NCBI GenBank assembly: GCA_963821505.1
Contig: CAWGEH010000008.1
Coordinates: forward strand, 248,001 to 312,000
DNA: 64,000 nucleotides
From: VAZQ01 sp963821505
GTDB lineage: Bacteria > Pseudomonadota > Alphaproteobacteria > Rhizobiales > Xanthobacteraceae
Direction: 5' to 3'
In this document: positions 1 to 7,617 of the stretch, piece by piece
Position numbering within the stretch: the first letter of the stretch is position 1
How the letters are laid out: every line of letters starts with the position of its first letter
The notes under the pieces: generated by a model
What the model was told of the DNA's origin: nothing
Databases searched by the model: none
What the model saw: only the letters and a program-made list of their open reading frames with translations
Position numbers and translations under genes: made by a program

Positions 1-724
1 GGCCGCCATAGATGCCGCCGATCACGAAGGCGAACAGCAGCAGCGTCGCCCAGATGTCGCGCAGCGCTTCGACGCGCTCCTTCCAGGAGCTGCGCGGCCC
101 CGCCGGCAGGAAGCCCGGCCGCGCCGTGCCGATGAGCGTGATGGTGATCATGTACATCGCGACCGCGAGCAGGCCGGGCAGCACCCCGGCGATGAACAGC
201 TTGCCCACGTCCTGCTCGGTGATCAGGCCGTAGACCGCCAGTACCGTCGACGGCGGGATCATGATGCCGAGCGTACCGCCGGCCGCGATCACGCCGGTGG
301 CGAAGGATTGCGGGTAGCCGTAGGAGCGCATCTCCGGATAGGCAACCTTGGAGAACGTGGCGGCGGTCGCGACCGAAGAGCCGCAGATCGCCGCAAACCC
401 GCCGCAGGCGGCGATGGTGGCGATGCCGAGCCCGCCGCGCAGATGGCCGAGGAAGGCGTTGGCGCCGCGAAACAGCTCGCGGCTCATGCCGGAGGTGGTG
501 GCGAACGCCCCCATCAGCAGGAACAGCGGAACGACGGCGAAATTGTAGTCGGTCACCGTCCGCATGGTGGTATGGCCGACGTTCTTGAGTGCCGCCGCGC
601 CGCCGACGATCCAGGCAAAGCCGCTCACGCCGACCAGTCCCATCGCCATGCCGACCGGGACGCGCAGCAGCATCAGCACGAACAGCACGACGAATCCCAG
701 GATGGCAATGGCGTCGGAACTCAT
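1..724 (-). CDS. dctM: TRAP transporter large permease DctM (partial, 3' end outside window)
   Basis: This is the 12-TM subunit of a TRAP transporter, which moves a carboxylate-type solute across the inner membrane with Na+ or H+. The visible N-terminal 241 residues have the family pattern: a first helix ending in RVPVGMAMG, then FVPLFLLMG-type and CGSSVATAATF segments and a GIMIPPSTVLAVYG motif. The ATG at 724 is chosen because it opens 10 bases after the dctQ stop. The C-terminal half lies beyond position 1. It belongs to the leftward dctP-dctQ-dctM operon. The substrate cannot be read from the sequence. Confidence 0.93.
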   Translation of the reverse strand, partial: MSSDAIAILGFVVLFVLMLLRVPVGMAMGLVGVSGFAWIVGGAAALKNVGHTTMRTVTDYNFAVVPLFLLMGAFATTSGMSRELFRGANAFLGHLRGGLGIATIAACGGFAAICGSSVATAATFSKVAYPEMRSYGYPQSFATGVIAAGGTLGIMIPPSTVLAVYGLITEQDVGKLFIAGVLPGLLAVAMYMITITLIGTARPGFLPAGPRSSWKERVEALRDIWATLLLFAFVIGGIYGG

Positions 725-734
725 CGCGATGATC

Positions 735-1244
735 TCATTCAACCGGCTTGGCGATCTGCCGGCTCAGCAATTCCGGATGGAAGATCAGGCGGTAGGTGCG
801 CAGCGCGATCAGGATCACCGCCGACACGTCGCCGAACCAGGCCAGCAGGAAGAACGGCCAGGTCGGTAGCCGAAGATCGAAGGTGAGCACATTGTCGGCG
901 CGCGTGGTCCAGACCTTGTCGTAGAGCGTGAAGGTTTGCACCGAGACCACGAGCAGCAGGACCAGCGTCGCGAACACGTCGATGGCACGCTGATACTTCG
1001 GACCGACATTGGCGTAGAGCAGATCGACGGTGATGTGCGTGCCGCGATAGGAGGTCGCCCCGATGCCCCAGAAGATCAGGACGCCGAGGAGCAGGCGGCC
1101 GAAATCGTAGCTGTCGGGGATGGAGACGTTGAAGAAATAGCGCAGCAGGATCGAGACGAACACGTCGGCGGCCACGATCCCGACGAAGAGCGCGGCCAAG
1201 AACTCGATGGAATCGATGAAGCGATCCATGAACCTGGTGGTCAC
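735..1244 (-). CDS. dctQ: TRAP transporter small permease DctQ
   Basis: This is the 4-TM small membrane subunit that partners DctM. About 169 residues with four hydrophobic stretches are visible; the first (SIEFLAALFVGIVAADVF) is followed by a LLRYFFN motif, and the RGTHITVDLL stretch is typical of the family. I start it at GTG 1244, seven bases after an AAGGGG ribosome site. ATG 1229 is an alternative, and an ATG at 1286 is also in frame but lacks a good site. It lies between dctP and dctM in one operon. Confidence 0.88.
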   Translation of the reverse strand: MTTRFMDRFIDSIEFLAALFVGIVAADVFVSILLRYFFNVSIPDSYDFGRLLLGVLIFWGIGATSYRGTHITVDLLYANVGPKYQRAIDVFATLVLLLVVSVQTFTLYDKVWTTRADNVLTFDLRLPTWPFFLLAWFGDVSAVILIALRTYRLIFHPELLSRQIAKPVE

Positions 1245-1355
1245 GCCTTCACCCCTTGCGCATGGCACCGTCGGCGGCACTCTCATGGCGACGGCGGCGG
1301 AAATCCCGCCGCCGTTGGCCTTGATCAGCGAAGCCCGCGCTGCGTCGCTCGCCGG

Positions 1356-2399
1356 TCAGTACGCCGCTTTGTACTGCGCGAGCGACTGCGTGAGCTCCTT
1401 CATGATGGTGTCCGGATCGCCCCCGGCCTTGCGGACATTGTCGGCCCATTGCTTGTGCAGCGGTTCGGCGGACTTCTTCCACTCGTCGAGCTGCGCGCTG
1501 GTGATGGGATAGACCTCGTGCCCGGGTTCGGCCTTGACCTTCGCCAGCCCAGCGTGCTCGAAGTCCGCCCATGGATCTGCGAATTTTCCCGCCCACTCGG
1601 TGGTGCAGTGGTCGTCGATCACCTTTTTCTGCGCAGGTGACATGGCCGCGTAGGTGCGCGGGCTCATGAGCCACTGGAACGTGACCGTGTGCAGCGGTGC
1701 GTCCATGTGATACTTCGTCACCTTGTCGACGCCGAGCAGCGGCACCGAGCCCCAGGGGAAGGTGACGGCCTCCGCCACGCCCTTTTCCAGTACGTCGCGG
1801 ACCTCGGTGGCGCTGGCCTGCACATTGGTGCCGCCGAGCAGCGTCACCCAGGCGGCGACGGTCGCTTGCGAGGGCCGCACCTTCATCCCCTTGATGTCTC
1901 CGGGCACCACGATCTTCTTCTTGCTCGAATGCCACGCGAGTGGATCCAGGATGAAGGAGAAGCAATACTTCACGTCCTTCATCTCGGTTGCCGCGTATTT
2001 GCGATACCAAGCGTCGACCGCGCGGATGCCGCCCTTGGCGTCGCCAACCAGGAACGGCAACTCGCCGGCGGAGATGATGGGAAAGCGGCCGGGCTGATAG
2101 CCGGGGTTGACATAGGTGAAGTCGGCGATGCCGTCGCGCGCCATGTCGTAGTGGTCGAAGGCCTTGCCGAGCTGCTGGGACGGAAACACCTTGGACTTGA
2201 TGGCCCCGTTCGACGCCTTCTCGACCGATGCGCCCCATTCCTCCATCGCCTTCTGCAGCGGATGCGTCGGCGGCACCCAGTGCGAGAGCTTGAGCTCGAA
2301 GGTCTTGTCCTGGGCCGCCGCGACGGATGCGCCGATCAAGAGCGACGCGGCCGACGCGAAACATGTTGCAAGATGACGCCTAGCTCGATGCGAGGGCAT
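1356..2399 (-). CDS. dctP: TRAP transporter periplasmic solute-binding protein DctP
   Basis: This is the periplasmic receptor that delivers solute to DctQM. It has 347 residues and begins with a Sec signal peptide (RRHLATCFASAASLLIGASVAAAQ, cleavage after AAA). The mature part starts with FELKLSHWVPPTHPLQ and carries the DctP-type KGMKVR motif. The ATG at 2399 is preceded by AGGAGG at ideal spacing, so the longer upstream frame is rejected. It is the first gene of the leftward operon. The ligand is probably an organic or aromatic acid, given the neighbourhood; this is inference. Confidence 0.92.
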   Translation of the reverse strand: MPSHRARRHLATCFASAASLLIGASVAAAQDKTFELKLSHWVPPTHPLQKAMEEWGASVEKASNGAIKSKVFPSQQLGKAFDHYDMARDGIADFTYVNPGYQPGRFPIISAGELPFLVGDAKGGIRAVDAWYRKYAATEMKDVKYCFSFILDPLAWHSSKKKIVVPGDIKGMKVRPSQATVAAWVTLLGGTNVQASATEVRDVLEKGVAEAVTFPWGSVPLLGVDKVTKYHMDAPLHTVTFQWLMSPRTYAAMSPAQKKVIDDHCTTEWAGKFADPWADFEHAGLAKVKAEPGHEVYPITSAQLDEWKKSAEPLHKQWADNVRKAGGDPDTIMKELTQSLAQYKAAY

Positions 2400-2686
2400 C
2401 GTTTCCTCCTGGTTCGAATTGGCCGTTAAGCGCGCCTTTGCGCCCATTCAGCCCGAAGTGATGGCCACTGTAAAGTGACGTTCACGGGGTCCACAGGCAC
2501 AATCTCGCCGGCCACTTCGCGGCGTTCGCGCGCGCGATCATGATGCCCGGAAAATGGAATTCGGCAGGTCCGCGGCGTGTCAACCGAGGCGGACGCGTCC
2601 CTAGCTTCGCACCTCGAATTGGTCTATCCGGGGCAGGCGCCCACCTCGCGGCGTCACCGCCGGGACGATGTTGGTGGAACGAGATC
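2400..2686. promoter_or_regulatory. Divergent intergenic region between dctP and the methyltransferase
   Basis: This 287-base spacer must hold promoters for the leftward TRAP operon and the rightward methyltransferase gene. A short imperfect palindrome, GTGACGTTCAC (2475-2485), lies about 75 bases upstream of dctP and could be an operator. No clear -35/-10 pair stands out. An open frame runs in from 2540 to the methyltransferase but its translation looks non-coding. Confidence 0.3.
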
Positions 2687-3739
2687 GTGGACAGCAAGAG
2701 CGGTAAGGCGCCCGACGTCGCTCCGGCGCTGCTGCACAAGAAGATGCTGCAATTGCTGAGCAGCCTGTGGGTGACGCGGGCGGTGGGAACTTTTGCGCGG
2801 CTCGGTCTCGCCGACGTCATGGAGGACGGCATCGAGGAGCACGCCGCGATTGCCGCGGCGCGCGGCCTTGTTCCCGACCGGGTCTATCGGCTGCTGCGCG
2901 CGCTCTCGACGGTCGGGATCGTGTCCGAGACCGCGCATGGTCACTTTGCGCTCACCCCGCTCGGGCGCCTCCTGAGCTCGCACGCGCCCAACAACACCCG
3001 CACGACGGCGATCTTCCTCAACGACTATTTCGCCGACATGTGGACGCATCTCGACGACGCCCTCACCGGCGAGCGCACCGCCTTTGAAGCGCTCAAGGGC
3101 CAGCCGTTCTTCGAGTGGCTCGGGGCGCATGCGGACGAAGCCCGCCGGTTCAACCGCATGATGTTCGAGGTGCACGGACCGGAGACGCCGGCGATCGTCG
3201 CCGCCTACGATTTCTCGCAATGCGAGCACGTCGTCGATATCGGCGGCGGCAACGGCTCGCTGTTGTCCGCTCTGCTCGCCGCCCACCCGAACCGGCGCGC
3301 GACGCTGTTCGACATGGCGGAAGCCATCGGCGCCGCCAAACGCGGCGAGGGCGGACCGCTTCCCGGGGTGACCTTCGTCGCCGGCGACGTGTTCACGGCG
3401 GCGGCGCCCGAGGGCGGCGACCTCTATCTGATCCGCCATCTCATGCACGACTACGATGACCCGGATTGCGTCCGCATTCTCGGCAATGTGCGTCGCGCCA
3501 TGCGCCCGGATGCCCGCGTCCTCGTGCTCGAGGCGCCGCTCCCTTCCGACGACAGCCCCGGCCCGGGCCGCTGGCTCGATCTGCAGGTGATGCTGCTCTG
3601 CGGCGGGCGCGAGCGCACGGTCGAGCAATACGCCGGTCTGTTCCAGAAGGCCGGCCTTCGCCTCGCCCGGACGATCCCCACCCAGCATCCCGCGATGACC
3701 GTGGTCGAAGCGGTGGCGGCGGACGACACCCGTGCCTGA
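2687..3739 (+). CDS. SAM-dependent O-methyltransferase (COMT / family 2 type)
   Basis: It is predicted to transfer a methyl group from S-adenosylmethionine to a hydroxyl of a small aromatic or polyketide-like molecule in the cytoplasm. The 350 residues show the family layout: an N-terminal helical dimerisation/winged-helix region (LLSSLWVTRAVGTFARLGLA), the SAM-binding VDIGGGNGSLL loop near residue 182, and RHLMHDYDD, where the second His matches the catalytic base of plant-type O-methyltransferases. GTG 2687 is chosen because codons before it look random. Its end overlaps the next gene by 8 bases, so the two are probably translationally coupled. The substrate is unknown. Confidence 0.85.
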   Translation: MDSKSGKAPDVAPALLHKKMLQLLSSLWVTRAVGTFARLGLADVMEDGIEEHAAIAAARGLVPDRVYRLLRALSTVGIVSETAHGHFALTPLGRLLSSHAPNNTRTTAIFLNDYFADMWTHLDDALTGERTAFEALKGQPFFEWLGAHADEARRFNRMMFEVHGPETPAIVAAYDFSQCEHVVDIGGGNGSLLSALLAAHPNRRATLFDMAEAIGAAKRGEGGPLPGVTFVAGDVFTAAAPEGGDLYLIRHLMHDYDDPDCVRILGNVRRAMRPDARVLVLEAPLPSDDSPGPGRWLDLQVMLLCGGRERTVEQYAGLFQKAGLRLARTIPTQHPAMTVVEAVAADDTRA

Positions 3740-4997
3740 CGGATCAAGGGCGGGCGCGGCGGCCGCTGTCATCAGGCGGCGCCACGTCATCTACGTCGAG
3801 GGCTACGATCCGCAGGGCGCGGGGGGCTACTACCGTCTGTTCGATCGCTCCTGGACGCGTTTCCTCAAGATCTGGCCGCTCAAGGCGCGGCTGAGCGGGC
3901 TTGAGCTGGAATCGCAGCAGTTCGCGCATTGGAATATCGAAGCGTCGGGACCGAACTGGCAGGTCTCTACCCGTTACGACTTCCTGCGCCAGGAGCACAT
4001 CATCCGCGCCAACATGGCGGAACCCCTGCGGCGGCAGATCCCGCGCGCTCTCGCCTGGGCTCTCGACTATGTCGTCAGCGGCGCAATCTTTCGGGTGCTG
4101 CGCGCCTCGGCCTATTTCGGCCTGGTGCTGATCTATTTCCAGACGATGCTGATCGCCTGGCTCGCGCTTTCGATCGGCGGCGGGTGGCTCGCCGCGGTTG
4201 CGACCACGCGCGCGCTCGGCGTGGGCGGCCTTGTCGGCGTTCCCCTCGGCATCGCGGCTGCGATCGTGATCTTCTTCGCGCTGCGGCGGCTCGCCGATCG
4301 CTGGTTCGTGCTCCAGATCAACAACCACTGGCCCTATCTGTGCGAGTTTGCCCGCGGCGAGGCCACCTGCTTCGACGCTCCGATCGAGGCCGGCGCGCGA
4401 CGCGTGATCGCTGCGGTGCGTGCCAACGACGCCGACGAGGTGATCGTGGTCGGCCACAGCGGAGGCGGCGCGCTGGCGCCGGCGGTGATCACGCGCGCGC
4501 TTGAGCTCGATCCGGATGTCGGCCGCGCCGGGCCACCGCTTCTCCTCGTCACGCTCGGCTCGATCGCGCCGGGAGCGGCGCTCCACCCCCGCGCGGCGCG
4601 GCTGCGCGCCATTTTCGGCCGGCTCGCTGCCGAGCCCTCGGTCACCTGGATCGATTCCCAGTCCCGCGCCGACGTCCTCAATTTCTGGGATTTCGACCCG
4701 GTCGCCGGCATCGGCGCGACCGTCGACGGCCGCCGCTGCAATCCGCTGATCTGGAAGGTGCGCTTCGGCGATATGCTGTCGCGACGCTTCTACTGGCGCA
4801 TCCGCTTCAATTTCTTCCGCCTGCACTACCAGTTCATCATGGCGAGCGACCGGCGCGCGCCATACGACTACTTCATGCTTCTTTGCAGCCCGCTGCCGGT
4901 CAAGGCGTGGGCCGAAGATCCGAACGGGACGCTCGCGGCGTTCGCGGCAGACGCCAGTCTCGCCGTAGAGCGCGTGTCCTCGCCGGCAACGGCATGA
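3732..4997 (+). CDS. Membrane-associated alpha/beta-hydrolase-like protein
   Basis: I do not recognise a named family. The 421-residue product has two hydrophobic segments (about residues 130-160 and 160-185, around LVLIYFQTMLIAWLALSIGGG and VGVPLGIAAAIVIFFAL). After these comes a lipase-type nucleophile elbow, VIVVGHSGGGALAP, suggesting a serine hydrolase domain behind a membrane anchor. A Trp-rich C-terminal region (RADVLNFWDFDP, FRLHYQFIM) follows. It starts at a GTG inside the end of the methyltransferase gene, so the pair may act together, but no pathway is evident. Whether the catalytic triad is complete cannot be judged by eye. Confidence 0.7.
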   Translation: MPDGSRAGAAAAVIRRRHVIYVEGYDPQGAGGYYRLFDRSWTRFLKIWPLKARLSGLELESQQFAHWNIEASGPNWQVSTRYDFLRQEHIIRANMAEPLRRQIPRALAWALDYVVSGAIFRVLRASAYFGLVLIYFQTMLIAWLALSIGGGWLAAVATTRALGVGGLVGVPLGIAAAIVIFFALRRLADRWFVLQINNHWPYLCEFARGEATCFDAPIEAGARRVIAAVRANDADEVIVVGHSGGGALAPAVITRALELDPDVGRAGPPLLLVTLGSIAPGAALHPRAARLRAIFGRLAAEPSVTWIDSQSRADVLNFWDFDPVAGIGATVDGRRCNPLIWKVRFGDMLSRRFYWRIRFNFFRLHYQFIMASDRRAPYDYFMLLCSPLPVKAWAEDPNGTLAAFAADASLAVERVSSPATA

Positions 4998-5030
4998 GTC
5001 AGTTGCGTTCAGCAGATCGTTTTCACCTGC

Positions 5031-5103
5031 CGTCGTCCCCGCGAAAGCGGGGACCCCATACCACCGCTCGGGAATATGGGCCCCTGCTTGCGCAGGGACG
5101 GCA
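5031..5103. repeat. Dispersed palindromic repeat, family A copy 1
   Basis: This is a hairpin-forming unit whose arms are CCCCGCGAAAGCGGGG and CCCCTGCTTGCGCAGGG around a GGAATATGGG core. Close relatives are at 24000-24070 and 28780-28851. It lies between convergent genes (hydrolase, thioesterase), where it may also act as a transcription barrier. It resembles the REP/BIME-like intergenic palindromes common in Bradyrhizobium-type genomes. Confidence 0.75.
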
Positions 5104-5142
5104 GCACCAAGCTGACGCCGCGCCAATGACCCGGACTGCGCA

Positions 5143-5562
5143 CTATCCCTTCGACAGCCGCTCGATCACGGCCGGCGGCACCGGCACGGCCTTCATCGTT
5201 CCTTTGGTCGCATCGCCGCGCACCCACACCCGGGTCTCGAAGCCTTCGACCGCCAGCGCGCCGTTCTTGCGCAGACGGTGGCGCAGGTCGAAGCTCGCGC
5301 GGCGGAACGCTGTGACCGTGGTTTCGATCGTGACGTCGTCGCCGAAGCGGGTGGGGATGAGGAAGCGGGAATGCGCGGTCACCAGCGGGTGGCCGGCGAA
5401 ATCATAAGCCTTGAGATAGTCGTGCTTGGTCATGCCGAGCGCGCGCTCGATGAGCGCCGAGGTGCTGGCGTCGAAAAACGCGAAATAGCGAGGGTAATAG
5501 ACGATCCCGGCGGGGTCGCAGTCGCCCCACTCGATGCGCACGACGCGGCTGTTGACGAGCAT
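5143..5562 (-). CDS. Acyl-CoA thioesterase, 4-hydroxybenzoyl-CoA thioesterase family (hotdog fold)
   Basis: It probably hydrolyses an aromatic acyl-CoA to the free acid. The 139 residues match a single hotdog domain. The N-terminal RIEWGDCDPAGIVYYPRYF is the family signature containing the catalytic Asp (DxxGIVYYPRY). It is the last gene of the leftward cluster, 25 bases after the dehydrogenase gene. With a ligase, hydratase, dehydrogenase and thiolase upstream, it would release 4-hydroxybenzoate or vanillate from the shortened CoA ester. That assignment is inference from context. Confidence 0.88.
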   Translation of the reverse strand: MLVNSRVVRIEWGDCDPAGIVYYPRYFAFFDASTSALIERALGMTKHDYLKAYDFAGHPLVTAHSRFLIPTRFGDDVTIETTVTAFRRASFDLRHRLRKNGALAVEGFETRVWVRGDATKGTMKAVPVPPAVIERLSKG

Positions 5563-5587
5563 TCTTCTTGCGTTCCTCGCGATCGAT

Positions 5588-6349
5588 TCAACGCGGGGAC
5601 ATGCGCAGCGCGCCGTCGAGCCGGATCACCTCGCCGTTGATATAGGTGTTCTCGATGATGTGGCGCGCGAGGAAGGCGAACTGATCGGGACGGCCGAGCA
5701 GCTTGGGAAACGGGACGGCGGCGGCGAGGCTCTGGCGCGCTTCCTCGGGCAGCGCCATGAGCATGGGCGTGTGGAAGATGCCCGGCGCGATCGCGTTGAC
5801 GCGAATGCCGAACTGCGCGAACTCGCGTGCCGCCGGCAGTGTCAGCGCGGCCACGCCGCCCTTGGAGGCGGAATAGGCGGCCTGCCCGATCTGTCCTTCG
5901 AAGGCTGCGACCGACGCGGTCAAGATGATGACGCCGCGCTCGCCGTCGGCGAGCGGGCTCAAGGCTTGCATGTCGGCGGCGGTGAGCCGCATGATGTTGA
6001 AGGTGCCGATCAGGTTGATGTGGACGACGCGCTCGAAGTCGGCGAGCGGCATCGGGCCGTCGCGGCCGACGATGCGCTTCGCCGGCCCGACCCCGGCGCA
6101 GTTGATGACGATGCGCGCCGCACCATGCTGGTCGCGCGCCTGCGCCAGTGCCGCCGCGGCTTGATCGGGATTGGTCACGTCGCAATGCACCGCGCATCCG
6201 CCGATCTTTTCGGCCACCGCCCGGGCGCCGTCGAGATTGATGTCGAGGCAGGCGACCCTGGCGCCGGCGCGGGCGAGCTCGCTCGCGGTCGCGGCGCCGA
6301 GGCCCGAGGCGCCGCCGGTCACGACCGCGGCGTGTCCTGAGATGTCCAT
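5588..6349 (-). CDS. SDR 3-hydroxyacyl-CoA dehydrogenase (HSD17B10-like)
   Basis: It is predicted to oxidise a 3-hydroxyacyl-CoA to the 3-ketoacyl-CoA with NAD+. The 253 residues show a classical short-chain dehydrogenase: VVTGGASGLGAATA for cofactor binding, CLDIN after the second strand (favouring NAD), NCAGVG, and the YSASKGG active site with its Ser in LTASVAAF. Overall it resembles type-2 3-hydroxyacyl-CoA dehydrogenases. It starts two bases after the thiolase stop, indicating an operon, and would supply the thiolase with its ketoacyl substrate. Confidence 0.9.
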   Translation of the reverse strand: MDISGHAAVVTGGASGLGAATASELARAGARVACLDINLDGARAVAEKIGGCAVHCDVTNPDQAAAALAQARDQHGAARIVINCAGVGPAKRIVGRDGPMPLADFERVVHINLIGTFNIMRLTAADMQALSPLADGERGVIILTASVAAFEGQIGQAAYSASKGGVAALTLPAAREFAQFGIRVNAIAPGIFHTPMLMALPEEARQSLAAAVPFPKLLGRPDQFAFLARHIIENTYINGEVIRLDGALRMSPR

Positions 6350-6351
6350 GG

Positions 6352-7617
6352 TCAGTTGTTCCGTGCGGAGGCGGTGTCGGGGTTTTCGACCAGCAGCGCG
6401 ATGCCCTGGCCGCCGCCGATGCAGGCCGAGGCAATGCCGTAGCGCAGCCGCGCGCGCTTGAGCTCGCGCGCCAGCGTGACGGCGAGCCGCACGCCGGTCG
6501 CGCCCAGGGGATGGCCGATGGCGATCGCACCGCCGTTGACGTTGAGCTTGGCCTCATCGATGCCGAGCTCGCGCGCGCAGGCCATGACTTGCGCGCCGAA
6601 TGCTTCGTTGATCTCGAAGCGGTCGATGTCGGCCAGTTCGAGACCGGCGCGCTCGAGCAGGACGCGGATCGCCGGCACCGGCCCGATGCCCATGATCTGC
6701 GGCGGCACGCCCACGGTCGCGCCGGCCACGATACGCGCGAGGGGAGCCTTGCCGGATGCCTGCACATAGTCGGAGGAGGCGACGAGCGCGGCCGCCGCGC
6801 CATCGACGATGGCGGAAGAATTGCCGCCGGTCTGCACCCCGCCGAAGGCCGGCCGGATCGCGGCGAGCGCCTCGACCGGCGAGGGGCGCACATGGGTGTC
6901 GGCGGCAAGCTCTTTCGCGCCCCTGAGCTTGAGGGCGCGCGGCTGATAGCCCGCGCGCTCGAACGTCTCGCTCTTGACGGGAGCGATCTCGCCGGCAAGG
7001 AAACCCGATTTCTGCGCCGCGAGCGCGCGCTCGAAGCTCTGCGCCGCAAAGGCGTCGACCTCGGGCCGCGTGATCTGGTACTGGCGCGCGAGGTTCTCGG
7101 CGGTGTCGCCCATGGTCACATTGGCCGCCGGATCGAGCAGCGCTTCCCACAGAAAATCCTTGAAATCGACCGCACCCATGCGAAACCCGCGCATGGTGTA
7201 GGAAGCGACCGGGTTGCGGCTCATCGACTCCGCGCCGACGCAGAGCGTGAGGTCGATCTCCCTGCGGGTGATGATATCCGCGGCCTGCATCAGCACCTCG
7301 ATGCCGGTGCCGCACACCCGCTGCACCATGTGCGCCGGCACCTCGATCGGCACGTCGGAATAGAGCCCGACATGGCGCGGCAGACAGTAGGTGTCGAAGC
7401 TCGCCTGCGCCATCGAGCCGGTGATGACGGCGCCGACGTCCTGCGGCGACACGCCCGACCGCGCGAACACTTCGCGCGCGGCCTTGATGCCGAGATCGGT
7501 CGGCGACACCGAGGCCAAGGCGCCGTTGTAGTCGGCGAACGGCGTGCGCACGCCGTCGAGGAGCCAGATATCGCTCCAGCTCGCGCTGAGCCCGGCTTTC
7601 CTGGCCGCCATGGTCAT
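6352..7617 (-). CDS. Thiolase (acetyl-CoA C-acyltransferase family)
   Basis: It cleaves a 3-ketoacyl-CoA with CoA, or runs the reverse condensation. The 421-residue sequence has the full thiolase signature: nucleophilic Cys in QRVCGTGIEVL near residue 102, ESMSRNP, NEAFGAQV, GGAIAIGHPLGATG with the catalytic His, and the C-terminal Cys motif CIGGGQG. Its ATG overlaps the ligase stop (ATGA), so it is coupled to the preceding gene. In this operon the likely substrate is an aromatic 3-ketopropanoyl-CoA, giving acetyl-CoA and a benzoyl-CoA derivative; this is inference. Confidence 0.92.
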   Translation of the reverse strand: MTMAARKAGLSASWSDIWLLDGVRTPFADYNGALASVSPTDLGIKAAREVFARSGVSPQDVGAVITGSMAQASFDTYCLPRHVGLYSDVPIEVPAHMVQRVCGTGIEVLMQAADIITRREIDLTLCVGAESMSRNPVASYTMRGFRMGAVDFKDFLWEALLDPAANVTMGDTAENLARQYQITRPEVDAFAAQSFERALAAQKSGFLAGEIAPVKSETFERAGYQPRALKLRGAKELAADTHVRPSPVEALAAIRPAFGGVQTGGNSSAIVDGAAAALVASSDYVQASGKAPLARIVAGATVGVPPQIMGIGPVPAIRVLLERAGLELADIDRFEINEAFGAQVMACARELGIDEAKLNVNGGAIAIGHPLGATGVRLAVTLARELKRARLRYGIASACIGGGQGIALLVENPDTASARNN

